Assembly (NCBI RefSeq): GCF_050389775.1
Contig: NZ_CP177144.1
Span: forward strand, 2,170,001 to 2,234,000
DNA length: 64,000 nt
DNA from: Marinibacterium sp050389775
GTDB taxonomy: Bacteria; Pseudomonadota; Alphaproteobacteria; Rhodobacterales; Rhodobacteraceae
Direction: 5' to 3'
The first letter of the stretch is position 1. Each line of letters begins with the position of its first letter. The position numbers and the translations under genes are program-made. A model generated the notes under the pieces. It was not told the DNA's origin. It saw nothing but the letters and a program-made list of their open reading frames with translations, and searched no databases. This document shows, piece by piece, positions 52,113 through 61,474 of the stretch.

Positions 52113-53903
52113 TCACAGCGGAGCGCAGGCCTGTTTCAGCCACGCGCGTGCGTCATCGCCAACGCGCGGGGCAATCTTGTCCCATACCTGTGAATGGTAG
52201 GCGTCGAGCCAGGCCCGTTCCTCGACCGCTAACATGTCGGCCAGAATGCAGCGCCGGTCAATGGGCACGAAGGTCAATGTGCGCCAGTCGTACATTTCCC
52301 GTTCCGGATCGGCGCCCTCCGGCGGCGTGGCAGCCTGTACGACCAGCAGGTTCTCGATGCGGATGCCAAAGGCGCCCTCGCGGTAATAGCCCGGTTCGTT
52401 CGACAGGATCATGCCCGGCTGCAAGGCCACGTCCGAGGTCCGGCTCAACCTTTGCGGGCCTTCGTGGACGCTGAGATAGGCGCCCACGCCATGGCCCAGC
52501 CCGTGGTTGAAATCCTGCCCGGCCAGCCACAGGGGCATGCGGCCGACGGCCTCGATCTCGCGGCCCGAATGGCCGCGCGGCCAGCGCAGGCGGCTCATGG
52601 CGATCATGCCCTGCAGCACACGGGTAAAGGCTGCGCGTTCTTCGTGGCCAATCTCGCCCACGGCAATGGTGCGGGTGATGTCGGTGGTGCCGTCCAGGTA
52701 TTGCCCGCCGCTGTCCAGCACCAGCAGATGGCCGTCCTGCAGCGTGGCATCGGTCTCCTCGGTCACGCGGTAATGCATGATCGCGCCGTTGGGCCCGGTG
52801 CCGGAAATCGTCTCGAACGAGATATCCTGCAAGGCATTGTCCTGGCGGCGGCAGGCCTCCAGCCGGCGGACGACGTCGATCTCGGTGATCGTGCCGGGCG
52901 CCTGGGCATCCAGCCAGGCCAGGCATTCGACCATCGCCGCCCCGTCGCGCAGGTGGGCGGCGGCGCTGCCGGCGATCTCGGCCTCGTTCTTGCAGGCCTT
53001 GGGCAGCAGGCAGGGGTCAGGCCCTTCGGTCCCGCGCTCGCCCAGGGCGTCGGCCACGGCCTGGGGCGCCGAGCCGGGATCATAGCGGATCGGCCCGTCC
53101 AGGGCCTCCAGCGCGTCGATCAGCGTGGCGGTCGGCCAGACCGTGACATCGCCGCCCAGGTGGTCGGCCAGGTCGGCGACCTTGGAGGGCGTGATGAAGA
53201 GATCGACGGCGCCGGTGTCGTAGAGGATGGCAAAACACTGGGCCACCGGGTTCCGTTCGATGTCCGAACCGCGGATGTTGAGCAGCCACATGATGGAATC
53301 GGGCAGGGTCAGCACCGCCCCGCGATGACCGGCCGCGGCCAGCTCCCGGCCCAGCCGCTCGCGCTTGGCCCGGGCGGTTTCGCCGGCAAAGTCCAGAGGA
53401 TGGGCCCGCGCCGGTTCGGCCGGCGGGGCCGGCTGGTCGGGCCAGATGCGGTCGACCAGGTTGTCATGGGCGATCAGCTCGATGCCCGTGCCGTCCAGGC
53501 TGCGCCGCGCCTCGCGCAGCTGGGCCACGGCATGCAGCCAAGGGTCAAAGCCAACCTTGCCGCCCTGCGGCAGCTGGTCCTTCAGCCAGTCGCCCATGCG
53601 CACATCCGGCCAGGGCACGGGGGTATAGACATCGGCCACCTGGTCCTTGACCTGGGTGCGATAGCGGCCGTCGATGAACACCCCGGCGATGTCGCGCAGC
53701 GCCACGCAGAACCCGGCCGAGCCGGTAAAGCCGGTCAGCCAGGCCAGCCGCGCATCGCGCGCGGCGACATATTCCCCCTGGTGGGCATCGGCCCGGGGCA
53801 CCAGGAACCCGTCCAGCCCGGCGCCGGCCATCTCCTCGCGCAGCGCGGCCAGTCGCGGGGGGCCCTGCTCGGGGCGGGCGGTGACCTCGAAGGTTTGGAA
53901 CAT
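52113..53903 (-). CDS. Aminopeptidase P family protein (M24B, Xaa-Pro aminopeptidase)
   Basis: A 596-aa creatinase-fold metallopeptidase that releases N-terminal residues next to proline. Two N-terminal creatinase-like domains (residues 15-310) precede the pita-bread catalytic domain. Metal ligands are in VLDSGGQYLDGTTDITRT (two Asp), GLGHGVGAYLSVHEGP (His), SNEPGYYREGAFGIRIENLL (two Glu). The length matches the long eukaryote-like APP1 type. The ATG at 53901-53903 fits the expected start MFQTFEVTARPEQGPP. Confidence 0.95.
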   Translation of the reverse strand: MFQTFEVTARPEQGPPRLAALREEMAGAGLDGFLVPRADAHQGEYVAARDARLAWLTGFTGSAGFCVALRDIAGVFIDGRYRTQVKDQVADVYTPVPWPDVRMGDWLKDQLPQGGKVGFDPWLHAVAQLREARRSLDGTGIELIAHDNLVDRIWPDQPAPPAEPARAHPLDFAGETARAKRERLGRELAAAGHRGAVLTLPDSIMWLLNIRGSDIERNPVAQCFAILYDTGAVDLFITPSKVADLADHLGGDVTVWPTATLIDALEALDGPIRYDPGSAPQAVADALGERGTEGPDPCLLPKACKNEAEIAGSAAAHLRDGAAMVECLAWLDAQAPGTITEIDVVRRLEACRRQDNALQDISFETISGTGPNGAIMHYRVTEETDATLQDGHLLVLDSGGQYLDGTTDITRTIAVGEIGHEERAAFTRVLQGMIAMSRLRWPRGHSGREIEAVGRMPLWLAGQDFNHGLGHGVGAYLSVHEGPQRLSRTSDVALQPGMILSNEPGYYREGAFGIRIENLLVVQAATPPEGADPEREMYDWRTLTFVPIDRRCILADMLAVEERAWLDAYHSQVWDKIAPRVGDDARAWLKQACAPL

Positions 53904-54029
53904 GGGGGAACTCCGGTTTTCAGACCGCGCGATCCCACCCGATCCGGCCCGCCTGCGCAACCCCCGGTGCCGGCGCGAATGGTCGCTGGCTTGCCCTTTG
54001 AGGGCGTTTCGCCGGTGGCACGGTCATGC

Positions 54030-54054
54030 AGGGATACTTGGAAAGAGAAAGAAG
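54030..54054 (+). repeat. GGGATACTTGG element (Rhodobacterales-type intergenic motif), plus-strand copy
   Basis: GGGATACTTGGAAAGAG followed by AAAGAAG. From memory, motifs of the form GGGTATTTGG plus AAGAAG recur between genes in this order. Its partner, in opposite orientation, is at 54124-54149. Confidence 0.5.
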
Positions 54055-54123
54055 CAGCAGGACGGCGCGCCACTCATCCCATCCGCTCGGCGGGCCGGTG
54101 GGGCAGGGGCGCCGCGCCCCTGT

Positions 54124-54149
54124 CTTCTTCTTGGCCCAAATACCCGCCG
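54124..54149 (-). repeat. GGGTATTTGG element, minus-strand copy
   Basis: On the minus strand GGCGGGTATTTGGGCCAAG is followed by AAGAAG. It lies just behind the cobT terminator and faces the plus-strand copy 70 nt away. Confidence 0.5.
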
Positions 54150-54155
54150 CAGGCG

Positions 54156-54177
54156 AAGGCCGGCCTCAGCCGGCCTT
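54156..54177 (-). terminator. Hairpin overlapping the end of cobT
   Basis: AAGGCCGGC (54156-54164), four bases, GCCGGCCTT (54169-54177). The cobT stop codon (54166-54168) sits in the loop. The T run behind the stem on the minus strand is short. Confidence 0.6.
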
Positions 54178-56040
54178 TCTGATGCCCATCACACGGGCGC
54201 GGGCGCGGGGGTCGCTGTCGAACAGGGCCGCCAGCTGTTCGGTCATGGCGCCGGCCAGCTGTTCGACATCGGTGATCGTCACCGCCCGGTCGTAATAGCG
54301 CGTCACGTCATGGCCGATGCCGATGGCCAACAATTCGACCATCTTGCGCTTTTCCACCATGGCGATCACGTCGCGCAGGTGTTTCTCCAGGTAATTGGCC
54401 GGATTCACCGACAGCGTCGAATCATCGACCGGCGCACCGTCGGAAATGACCATCAGGATCTTGCGCTGTTCGCGCCGGCCCAGCATCCGCCGATGCGCCC
54501 ATTCCAGCGCCTCGCCGTCGATGTTTTCCTTCAGCAGGCCTTCCTTCATCATCAGGCCCAAGTTCGGCCGGGCCCGGCGCCAGGGCGCGTCGGCCCCCTT
54601 GTAGATGATGTGGCGCAGGTCGTTCAGCCGGCCCGGCTGCTGCGGCCGGCCGTCGTTCAGCCAGGCCTCGCGCGCTTGTCCGCCTTTCCAGGCCCGGGTG
54701 GTAAAGCCCAGGATCTCGACCTTGACGTTGCAGCGTTCCAGCGTCCGGGCCAGCACGTCGGCGCAGATCGCCGCGATGGAGATCGGCCGGCCGCGCATCG
54801 ACCCGGAATTGTCCAGCAGCAGCGTCACCACCGTGTCGCGGAACTCGGTGTCCTTCTCGACCTTGAACGACAGCGGCGTCGTCGGCTGGGCCACCACGCG
54901 GGCCAGCCGCCCGGCATCCAGGATGCCTTCCTCGCGGTCGAATTCCCAGCTGCGGTTCTGCTGCGCCTGCAACCGGCGCTGCAGCTTGTTGGCCAGCCGG
55001 CTCACCGCACCCTTGAGCGGTTCGAGCTGCTGGTCGAGATAGGCCCGCAGGCGCTCCAGCTCGGCGGGTTCGGCCAGGTCCTCGGCCGCGATTTCCTCGT
55101 CATGCTCGCCCAGGTAGATCTTGTAATCCGGGTCGGCCTCCGAGGCCTGCGGCGGGGCGGGCGGTTCGAGCGGCGCATCGCCCTCGGGCATCTCGGCCTC
55201 GTCGCCCAGCTCCTGGTCGGCCATCTCGTCCATCGAGACCTGCGCCTCGGCGGCATCCTGCTGTTCGTCCTGGGATTGCTCGGGGTTGGCCTCGGCCTCG
55301 GTGTCGTCCTGGTCGTCCTGGCCCGTCGAATCGGGCTGTTCCTCGTCCTCGGGCTGTTCCTCGGCCTCGCTGTCCTGGTTCTCGTCCTCGCTGTCGGGAT
55401 CCTCGCCCAGCTGGTCGGCATAACCCAGGTCGGAAATCACCCGCCGGGCCAGCCGGGCAAAGCCGGCCTGGTCGTCCAGCAGGGTATCGACATCATCCAG
55501 CGTCTCGCTGGCCTGTTCCTCGATGAAGCCGCGCCACAGGTCCATGACGTTCTGCGCGCCGGACGGCAGATCGCGCCCGGTGGCCAGGTGGCGGATCAGG
55601 TAGCCGGCGGCCACGGCCAGCGGCGCGTCCGAGGCCTGGCGGATCTGGTCATAGCCCCGGCGGTTGGCCTCGTGGCCGATCTTGGCATCGATATTGCCGG
55701 CCGTGCCGGGCATGTCGCGGGCGCCCATGGCCTCGCAGCGGGCGGTTTCCATGGCCTCGTAGAGATCGCGGGCCATCTCGCCCGGCGGGGCATAGCGGGC
55801 ATGGACGCCGGCATCGTGGTAGCGCCGGTTCATCGCCAGGGCATCGGCCGTGCCCCGGGCCAGCAGGACCTCGTCGCGGGTCATGCGCCGGCTGACCTGG
55901 GGCAGGCGCATGGAATCGCCCGACAGGCCCGAGGGATCGACCGAGTAGCTGACATTCAGCTCGGGGTCGTCGGCCATCACCTTGGTCGCTTCGGCCAGGG
56001 CCTTCTTGAACGGATCGGCGGGATTGTCGGGCTTGTTCAT
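54166..56040 (-). CDS. cobT: Cobaltochelatase subunit CobT
   Basis: A 624-aa subunit of the aerobic cobaltochelatase CobNST. With CobS it forms the AAA+ ring that drives cobalt insertion into hydrogenobyrinic acid diamide by CobN. The N-terminal half is helical, followed by a very acidic stretch (residues about 205-290). The C-terminal von Willebrand A domain has the MIDAS motif LLLDNSGSMRGRP and SDGAPVDDST. Length and order match family members. cobS lies 1.4 kb away on the same strand, with two secreted-protein genes between; cobN is not in the window. Confidence 0.96.
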   Translation of the reverse strand: MNKPDNPADPFKKALAEATKVMADDPELNVSYSVDPSGLSGDSMRLPQVSRRMTRDEVLLARGTADALAMNRRYHDAGVHARYAPPGEMARDLYEAMETARCEAMGARDMPGTAGNIDAKIGHEANRRGYDQIRQASDAPLAVAAGYLIRHLATGRDLPSGAQNVMDLWRGFIEEQASETLDDVDTLLDDQAGFARLARRVISDLGYADQLGEDPDSEDENQDSEAEEQPEDEEQPDSTGQDDQDDTEAEANPEQSQDEQQDAAEAQVSMDEMADQELGDEAEMPEGDAPLEPPAPPQASEADPDYKIYLGEHDEEIAAEDLAEPAELERLRAYLDQQLEPLKGAVSRLANKLQRRLQAQQNRSWEFDREEGILDAGRLARVVAQPTTPLSFKVEKDTEFRDTVVTLLLDNSGSMRGRPISIAAICADVLARTLERCNVKVEILGFTTRAWKGGQAREAWLNDGRPQQPGRLNDLRHIIYKGADAPWRRARPNLGLMMKEGLLKENIDGEALEWAHRRMLGRREQRKILMVISDGAPVDDSTLSVNPANYLEKHLRDVIAMVEKRKMVELLAIGIGHDVTRYYDRAVTITDVEQLAGAMTEQLAALFDSDPRARARVMGIRKAG

Positions 56041-56254
56041 GGTCTTCGCAGGCTCTCGGGGGCGTCATCACACGCCCGTGGCGTCGAGCCCGCACCCTAG
56101 ACCCAAAGCCCCGGCTTGGCCATAGCCCTGCCGGCCTTGTGCCGCCACCGGTGCCATCGCGGCCGACAGGCGGCGCGGGGCGGCGCAAATCGCGGGCGGC
56201 GGGCCATGCGTGGTGCCGTTCGGAGGCCCGTTCCGTCGGGGCCGGTCCGGCAGT

Positions 56255-56683
56255 TCAGGTCGTGGGCGCCAGCACCAGGTCGCGGCAGCGCGCGATGCTG
56301 ACCTCGGCCGCCTGGCGGGCGTAATCGGCGATGCCCGCGTCAAAGCTGTAGAGCTGGTTGGCCAGGTGGCCGGCGATCTCGCTCCAGCCCTGCGAGCGCC
56401 ACCGGTCTTCCTGGCCCGAGGGCACGCCCTGGTCATAGGCATCGGGCAGCACGGCTTCGAGCAGCATGTCGAACTCGGCCCGCAGGCGGTCGTTCTCGCC
56501 GGCATCGTCCAGGCGCATCGAGCGTTGATGAGAGGCCAGGGCCGCCAGCCGGCCCGAGCATTTGGCGAAGAGTTCCGCCCGTTGATGGGAAAAGGCCGGA
56601 AGGCCCGGCGCGGCCTCGGCGCGCCCGCCCTCAAGGGCGAGGATGCAGCTGCCGCAAAGGAGAATCGCTGTGATGGGTCTCAT
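56255..56683 (-). CDS. Secreted protein of unknown function (paralogue A)
   Basis: A 142-aa protein with signal peptide MRPITAILLCGSCILALEGG, cleaved near RAEA-AP. The mature part begins FAKCSGRLAALASHQ and ends SIARCRDLVLA, with one Cys in each, probably a disulphide. The same frame of conserved positions is seen in the neighbour at 56855-57409 (LFAICAGRFSALAEH; FLAECRALL), so the two are paralogues. No function is known. It lies between cobT and cobS on the same strand; its upstream region (56684-56760) is unusually AT-rich and probably contains its promoter. Confidence 0.65.
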   Translation of the reverse strand: MRPITAILLCGSCILALEGGRAEAAPGLPAFSHQRAELFAKCSGRLAALASHQRSMRLDDAGENDRLRAEFDMLLEAVLPDAYDQGVPSGQEDRWRSQGWSEIAGHLANQLYSFDAGIADYARQAAEVSIARCRDLVLAPTT

Positions 56684-56854
56684 GTAACGATTTTATGACG
56701 GATGGATTACCAGTCAATTGAGTATATACATTTGATGCACATTTGCTGGACATTTTTACTCCGAGGGCGGGCCGCGCATGGCAAATGGGCGGGGTGATCG
56801 GCCGCCTCGTCGGCATCGGGGCGGACCGCCGGGCAGCCGTTGGGGGGGGGCGGG

Positions 56855-57409
56855 TCAGCCGCCGGGCAGCAGGGCGCGGCATTCGGCCAGGAAATAGCCG
56901 GCGGCGCGGGTGGCTCGCGCAGCACGGGCGGGATCGGCATGGAACCGGGCCTGCAGCAGCACCATGGCCTGGGCCTGCTTGGCCGAGACCCGCCAGGCCA
57001 TCATGGCCTGGCCGCTGATGGCCGGCAGGTCGGGATGAAGGGCGTCGAGCAGATCGAGAAAGACATCGCGCTGGTCGGCCGCCCTGTCCGAAGCCGCGCC
57101 GTCGAACAGGGCTTCGTGTTCTGCAAGGGCAGAGAAACGGCCGGCACAGATGGCAAACAGGCGCAGCAGGTCGGCCGGGGCAGGCGGGGTCGTCGCGCCG
57201 GGGGCGGCGGTGGCGGGGGCGGGGGCAAGCAGGACGGGCACAAGCAGGGCCGGGGCGATCAAGGAAGGCGCCAACAAGGAAGGTGCAAGTAGGATCGGGG
57301 CCAGCAAGGCGGGCAGCGGACCCAGGGGCGCACAGGCCAGCCAGAGCGCCAGCATGGCACCGCGCAGGCCCCGCCCGGGGGCCGGACCAAAAGAAAAGCG
57401 CCCGGACAT
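56855..57409 (-). CDS. Secreted protein of unknown function (paralogue B) with LLAP-repeat leader
   Basis: A 184-aa protein. After a basic N-terminus (MSGRFSFGPAPGRGLRGAML) comes an overlong hydrophobic leader built of five-residue repeats, LLAPI, LLAPS, LLAPS, LIAPA, LLVPV (15-nt DNA units), ending near ATAAPG. The mature domain resembles paralogue A: CAGRFSALAEHEALF and FLAECRALLPGG keep the two cysteines. The start at 57407-57409 gives a full leader; a shorter start is possible. It sits 61 nt behind cobS on the same strand and may be cotranscribed with it. Confidence 0.6.
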   Translation of the reverse strand: MSGRFSFGPAPGRGLRGAMLALWLACAPLGPLPALLAPILLAPSLLAPSLIAPALLVPVLLAPAPATAAPGATTPPAPADLLRLFAICAGRFSALAEHEALFDGAASDRAADQRDVFLDLLDALHPDLPAISGQAMMAWRVSAKQAQAMVLLQARFHADPARAARATRAAGYFLAECRALLPGG

Positions 57410-57470
57410 GGGGTCCGGACGCTAGCATCAAGAGATTACCGGGGCTCTAACGTCCCCGCCGCGACGGCCG

Positions 57471-58457
57471 TCAGGTCAGCGCCGTCGAGGCCGCGCTTTC
57501 GGGCAGTTCCTCGTCAAAGCAGCGCTGGTAGAACTCGGCCACCGTCTGGCGTTCCAGCTCGTCGCACTTGTTGAGGAAGGACAGCCGGAAGGCATAGCCC
57601 ACGTTGCGGAAGATCTCGGCGTTCTCGGCCCAGGTGATCACCGTCCGCGGCGACATCACCGTCGACAGGTCGCCGGCCATGAAGGCCGTCCGCGTCAGAT
57701 CGGCCAGGTGCACCATCTGGCTGACCGTCTTGCGGCCCTTCTCGGTATTGTAATGCGGGCTTTTGGACAGCACGATCGCCACTTCGGCATCATGGCTGAG
57801 ATAGTTCAGCGTGGCGACCAGCGACCAGCGGTCCATCTGGGCCTGGTTGATCTGCTGGGTGCCGTGATACAGGCCCGTCGTGTCGCCCAGACCGACCGTG
57901 TTTGCCGTTGCAAACAAACGGAAATAGGGGTTGGGCGTGATGATCTCGTTCTGGTCGAGCAGGGTCAGTTTACCATCATGCTCCAGCACCCGCTGGATCA
58001 CGAACATCACGTCGGCCCGGCCGGCATCGTATTCGTCAAAGACGATGGCCACGGGGTTGCGCAGCGCCCAGGGCAGGATGCCTTCGTGGAATTCCGTCAC
58101 CTGCTTGCCGTCGCGCAGCTTGATCGCATCCTTGCCGATCAGGTCGATCCGGGAGATGTGGCTGTCGAGGTTGACCCGCACCGCCGGCCAGTTTAGCCGT
58201 GCCGCGACCTGTTCGATATGGGTCGATTTGCCGGTGCCGTGATAGCCCTGCACCATGACCCGGCGATTGCGCGAGAAACCGGCCAGGATGGCCAGCGTCG
58301 TGTCGGGGTCGAACTTGTAGGTCGGGTCGCGGTCGGGCACCCGGTCGGTGGCCTCGGCAAAGCCGCGCACCGTCATGTCGGTGTCGATGCCGAACACATC
58401 GCGGACAGAGATGTCCTCGGTCGGTTTCGCGGTCGGTTCAATGCTGCCGTCGGCCAT
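57471..58457 (-). CDS. cobS: Cobaltochelatase subunit CobS
   Basis: A 328-aa MoxR-type AAA+ ATPase, partner of CobT. Motifs: Walker A VMVQGYHGTGKSTHIEQ, Walker B AIVFDEYDAGRADVMF, sensor 1 FRLFATANTVGLGD and the C-terminal lid. The N-terminus ISVRDVFGIDTDMTVRGFAE is typical. The start ATG at 58455-58457 follows AAGGACAG; the longer upstream frame is unsupported. Confidence 0.97.
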   Translation of the reverse strand: MADGSIEPTAKPTEDISVRDVFGIDTDMTVRGFAEATDRVPDRDPTYKFDPDTTLAILAGFSRNRRVMVQGYHGTGKSTHIEQVAARLNWPAVRVNLDSHISRIDLIGKDAIKLRDGKQVTEFHEGILPWALRNPVAIVFDEYDAGRADVMFVIQRVLEHDGKLTLLDQNEIITPNPYFRLFATANTVGLGDTTGLYHGTQQINQAQMDRWSLVATLNYLSHDAEVAIVLSKSPHYNTEKGRKTVSQMVHLADLTRTAFMAGDLSTVMSPRTVITWAENAEIFRNVGYAFRLSFLNKCDELERQTVAEFYQRCFDEELPESAASTALT

Positions 58458-58789
58458 CACGTCTGTCCTTGTCGCTCGTCTTCGGGGTCGCTCGTCATCG
58501 GTCCTGCCCAAGCGCGACCGCTGTGCACCATACAGGGGCCGAGAGCAAGGGAAAGGCCAAATTCCATCCCCGACGCGCCCCTGAACGCCCATGTGCAGGC
58601 CCGCGCCTGCGACGGACCGACCGCCGGGCAGGCCCCGGGTCGGGGTGCGGCGCCCCTGTCCGATCGCGAACAATCCCTGTCCAAAGGGGGTATTGTCCGC
58701 AAGTTCCCCTGTTCATGGGATATTCTTCCGTATTGCTTGACTTACTTTTGACACAAATGGAATGTGCCGAGGCATTTTGGAAATTCGAC
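58458..58789. other. Divergent promoter region of cobS and the RTX gene
   Basis: 332 nt. The part from 58690 to 58790 is AT-rich, with TTGACT (58737-58742) and TTGACA nearby (58748-58753) as possible -35 boxes for the plus-strand gene; no convincing -10 could be fixed. Confidence 0.45.
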
Positions 58790-58804
58790 ATGGGGGTGTG
58801 TCGT

Positions 58805-60556
58805 ATGCTCACTATTCTGGCTCTTCTGGGCCTGTCTGCTGGTGCCGCTTTCGTCGGTACGATGGACGACGATGAAATCTATGGCACCGATGACAGCGAC
58901 GACATCGACGGCTCGGGCGGCGATGATTTCATCCAGGGCCAGGAGGGCAACGACCTGATCCAGGGCGGCGACGGCGATGACGAGATCTATGGCGCCCAGG
59001 GCCACGACACGCTGATCGGCGGCGATGGCGCCGACGAGATCCACGGCGCGCAGAACAACGATTACATCGAAGGCGGCGCCGGCGACGATTACCTTGCGGG
59101 CGGCACCGGCCAGGACATCATCTATGGCGGCGAGGGCGACGATTACGCCCGCGGCGAAGCCGGCCGCGACGAGATCCACGGCGGCGACGGCGACGATTTC
59201 CTGAAGGGCAGCGAAGGCAACGACACGCTCTACGGCGATGACGGCAACGACACGCTCGAAGGCAACAAGGGGCTCGATTCGCTGTATGGCGGGGCGGGCA
59301 ACGATGCGGCCTATGGCGGCCAGCAGTCCGATTACATCGATACCGGCGCGGGCAACGATTATGCCGATGGCGGCGCTCAGAACGACACGATCTACACCGG
59401 CGCGGGCAATGACGAGGCCCATGGCGGCGAGGGCGACGATTTCATCGACACTTCGACCCCGCTGGAAACCCATCTGCCCGACACCGGCTTTCCGTCTTAT
59501 GCCGGCCTGCCCGACGTGCCGGCCGATCCCGATCCGTCCGACGACCGCGACGCGGCCTATGGCGGGGCGGGCGACGACACGATCTTCACCGGTGACGACG
59601 ACGATTACATCTCGGGCGGCGAGGGCGACGATTACCTCGACGGCGGGTTCGACAAGGACGAGATCCATGGCGATGCCGGCGACGACACGATCATCGGCGG
59701 CGAAGGCGACGACCTGATCGACGGGGGCGATGGCGACGACCTGATCTATGGCGGGCTCGACCCGGCCTATCCCGATTACGCCAACATCCCCGATGACGGC
59801 TCGTCCGGCGATCCCGATCCGGTCACGAACAATGGCCAGGACGTCATCCACGGCGGCAATGGCGATGACGTCATCTATGGCCAAGACGACGACGACACGA
59901 TCTACGGCGATGCCGGCGACGACATTCTCTATGGCGGGGTCGATGACGATTACATCGACGGCGGGGCCGACAACGACACGGTCAGCGGCGGCCAGGGCGA
60001 CGACTGGATCAAGGGCGGCTCCGGCGAGGACCTGCTGGAAGGCAACGACGGCGACGACCGGATCGAAGGCCAGAAGGGCGACGACATCATCGGCGGCCAG
60101 GACGGCGACGACTGGCTGCTGGGCGGCGAGGGCGACGACACGCTCTACGGCGATGCCGGCAACGACGTGCTGAACGGCGGCTCGGGGGTCAACGACCTGA
60201 AGGGCGGGCTGGATGACGACGTGCTCATCGGCCAGGAAGGCACGATGACCGGCGACGAGGGAGCGGATGTCTTCGTGGTCCAGGATGCCGACCACGAGCA
60301 CGATCTGACCGTGACCGATTTCGACCCGGTCGAGGATGCGCTGGTGCTGAACTATCCCACCGGCAGCGACCTGCCCGATCCCGAGGATGTCACGCTGGTG
60401 CAGAACGGTGGCACGACCGAGGTCTATGTCAGCCTGGGCGGCAAGGACCCGATCCTGGTGGCCGAACTGGTGGGCGTGCAGGCGGCCGATATCGACCCCG
60501 ATTCCATCGCCATCACCGAGCTCGACCAGGACGGGCTGGCCGCTCTGGTGGCCTGA
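58805..60556 (+). CDS. RTX calcium-binding repeat protein
   Basis: A 583-aa very acidic protein. Residues 1-19 (MLTILALLGLSAGAAFVGT) are a hydrophobic segment, then about 40 nonapeptide repeats of the form GGxGxDxhx fill residues 25-470, forming Ca-bound beta-rolls. Two Pro-rich inserts interrupt the array (around residues 218-245 and 318-340). The C-terminal 110 residues (DVFVVQDADHEHDLTVTDFD to LAALVA) form the typical end domain of type I-secreted RTX proteins. The ATG at 58805 is preferred because the helix starts there; an in-frame ATG at 58790 is possible. Whether it is secreted or surface-bound cannot be said. No type I transporter genes are adjacent. Confidence 0.9.
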   Translation: MLTILALLGLSAGAAFVGTMDDDEIYGTDDSDDIDGSGGDDFIQGQEGNDLIQGGDGDDEIYGAQGHDTLIGGDGADEIHGAQNNDYIEGGAGDDYLAGGTGQDIIYGGEGDDYARGEAGRDEIHGGDGDDFLKGSEGNDTLYGDDGNDTLEGNKGLDSLYGGAGNDAAYGGQQSDYIDTGAGNDYADGGAQNDTIYTGAGNDEAHGGEGDDFIDTSTPLETHLPDTGFPSYAGLPDVPADPDPSDDRDAAYGGAGDDTIFTGDDDDYISGGEGDDYLDGGFDKDEIHGDAGDDTIIGGEGDDLIDGGDGDDLIYGGLDPAYPDYANIPDDGSSGDPDPVTNNGQDVIHGGNGDDVIYGQDDDDTIYGDAGDDILYGGVDDDYIDGGADNDTVSGGQGDDWIKGGSGEDLLEGNDGDDRIEGQKGDDIIGGQDGDDWLLGGEGDDTLYGDAGNDVLNGGSGVNDLKGGLDDDVLIGQEGTMTGDEGADVFVVQDADHEHDLTVTDFDPVEDALVLNYPTGSDLPDPEDVTLVQNGGTTEVYVSLGGKDPILVAELVGVQAADIDPDSIAITELDQDGLAALVA

Positions 60557-60582
60557 CCGCCGCCAGACCGGCAACCGAATAT

Positions 60583-60620
60583 GCAAAAGGCCCCGCCGGC
60601 GCTCCGGCGGGGCCTTTTGC
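60583..60620. terminator. Strong bidirectional terminator behind the RTX gene
   Basis: A perfect 17-bp stem (GCAAAAGGCCCCGCCGG, 60583-60599, with its complement 60604-60620) closes a 4-nt CGCT loop; each strand ends in CCTTTTGC. It serves the convergent RTX and methyltransferase-like genes. Confidence 0.93.
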
Positions 60621-60646
60621 CATTTGCATTCGGGCGGGCCGGGGGA

Positions 60647-61258
60647 TCAGCCCCGGGCCAGCACATCCTGGCGCAGCCGCATGAAGCTGCGTTCGTCGAT
60701 GAAGCGGGGGGTGGTCTTCATGTAATCCAGGAAGGCCCGGCCATAGCCCTGGGCCAGCCAGCGTTCCTCGTTCAGGATGAACAGGAAGTAAAGCACGAAG
60801 AGCACGACGGCAAAGATCAGCGTCAGCGGCGAGGCTGCAACGATGCCCAGCCCGACCGTCGCCAGGACCGACGTCACGTATTGCGGGTTGCGCGAATAGG
60901 CATACATGCCGCCGGTCACCAGCCCGTCGGCCTCGCAATAGGTGTTGTCGAGGCCCAGGAACCGGTAGCCCCACAGCGTGATGCCGAAGGCCACGAAGGT
61001 GAAGGGCACGCCTATGGCATAGCGCAGCCAATGGCCCCAGCCGTTGGCCCAGACTTCCATCAGGGCAAAGACAACCGTCGACCCGCAGAAGACCCGAAAG
61101 ATGCCGAAGGCCGTGTTGTGGCGCCAGCCCGAGGCCGCCGGCCAGAAGCCGAAGGCCGGGACGCGCAGGTTGTAGGCCAGCAGGCCTCCGAGCAGCAGGG
61201 CCGACAGGGCGGCGGCCCAGGCCGATGCAAGATGAAGATGGGAGAGGATTTCGGTCAT
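60647..61258 (-). CDS. Isoprenylcysteine-methyltransferase-like (ICMT/PEMT) membrane protein
   Basis: A 203-aa protein with about five membrane helices. The C-terminal half contains GGMYAYSRNPQYVTSVLATV, the R-N-P-x-Y motif of the ICMT/NnrU/phospholipid methyltransferase fold, and LNEERWLAQGYGRAFLDYMK, the E-E-x-x-L...Y motif that closes the SAM pocket. The substrate (lipid, isoprenoid or protein) is unknown. The ATG at 61256-61258 is used because the protein then starts MTEILSHLHLASAW before the first helix. Confidence 0.8.
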   Translation of the reverse strand: MTEILSHLHLASAWAAALSALLLGGLLAYNLRVPAFGFWPAASGWRHNTAFGIFRVFCGSTVVFALMEVWANGWGHWLRYAIGVPFTFVAFGITLWGYRFLGLDNTYCEADGLVTGGMYAYSRNPQYVTSVLATVGLGIVAASPLTLIFAVVLFVLYFLFILNEERWLAQGYGRAFLDYMKTTPRFIDERSFMRLRQDVLARG

Positions 61259-61474
61259 GACTCTCGTTGCCTTGGCTGCGTGGCACCGACGGACAGGGGC
61301 GTCCCCCGGCAGATTTCCACCGCTTAGAGCATGGGTCGATGACAGGAACGTAACGCAGGGGAACCAAAGCGGCCGGGGGTGGGGCAGGGGCAAATCGGTG
61401 CGGCTGGCCTCTGCCTAATCGGGCAGCCGGGGGCGCAAAGGCCTGGACATGGTCCCCGGCCCATGTCGACCCTC

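Noticed and set aside
58742..60586. A 614-codon hydrophobic frame antisense to the RTX gene
   Set aside because: It mirrors the GGxGxD repeats (rows of Val, Ala, Ile); the plus-strand RTX reading is clearly the real one.
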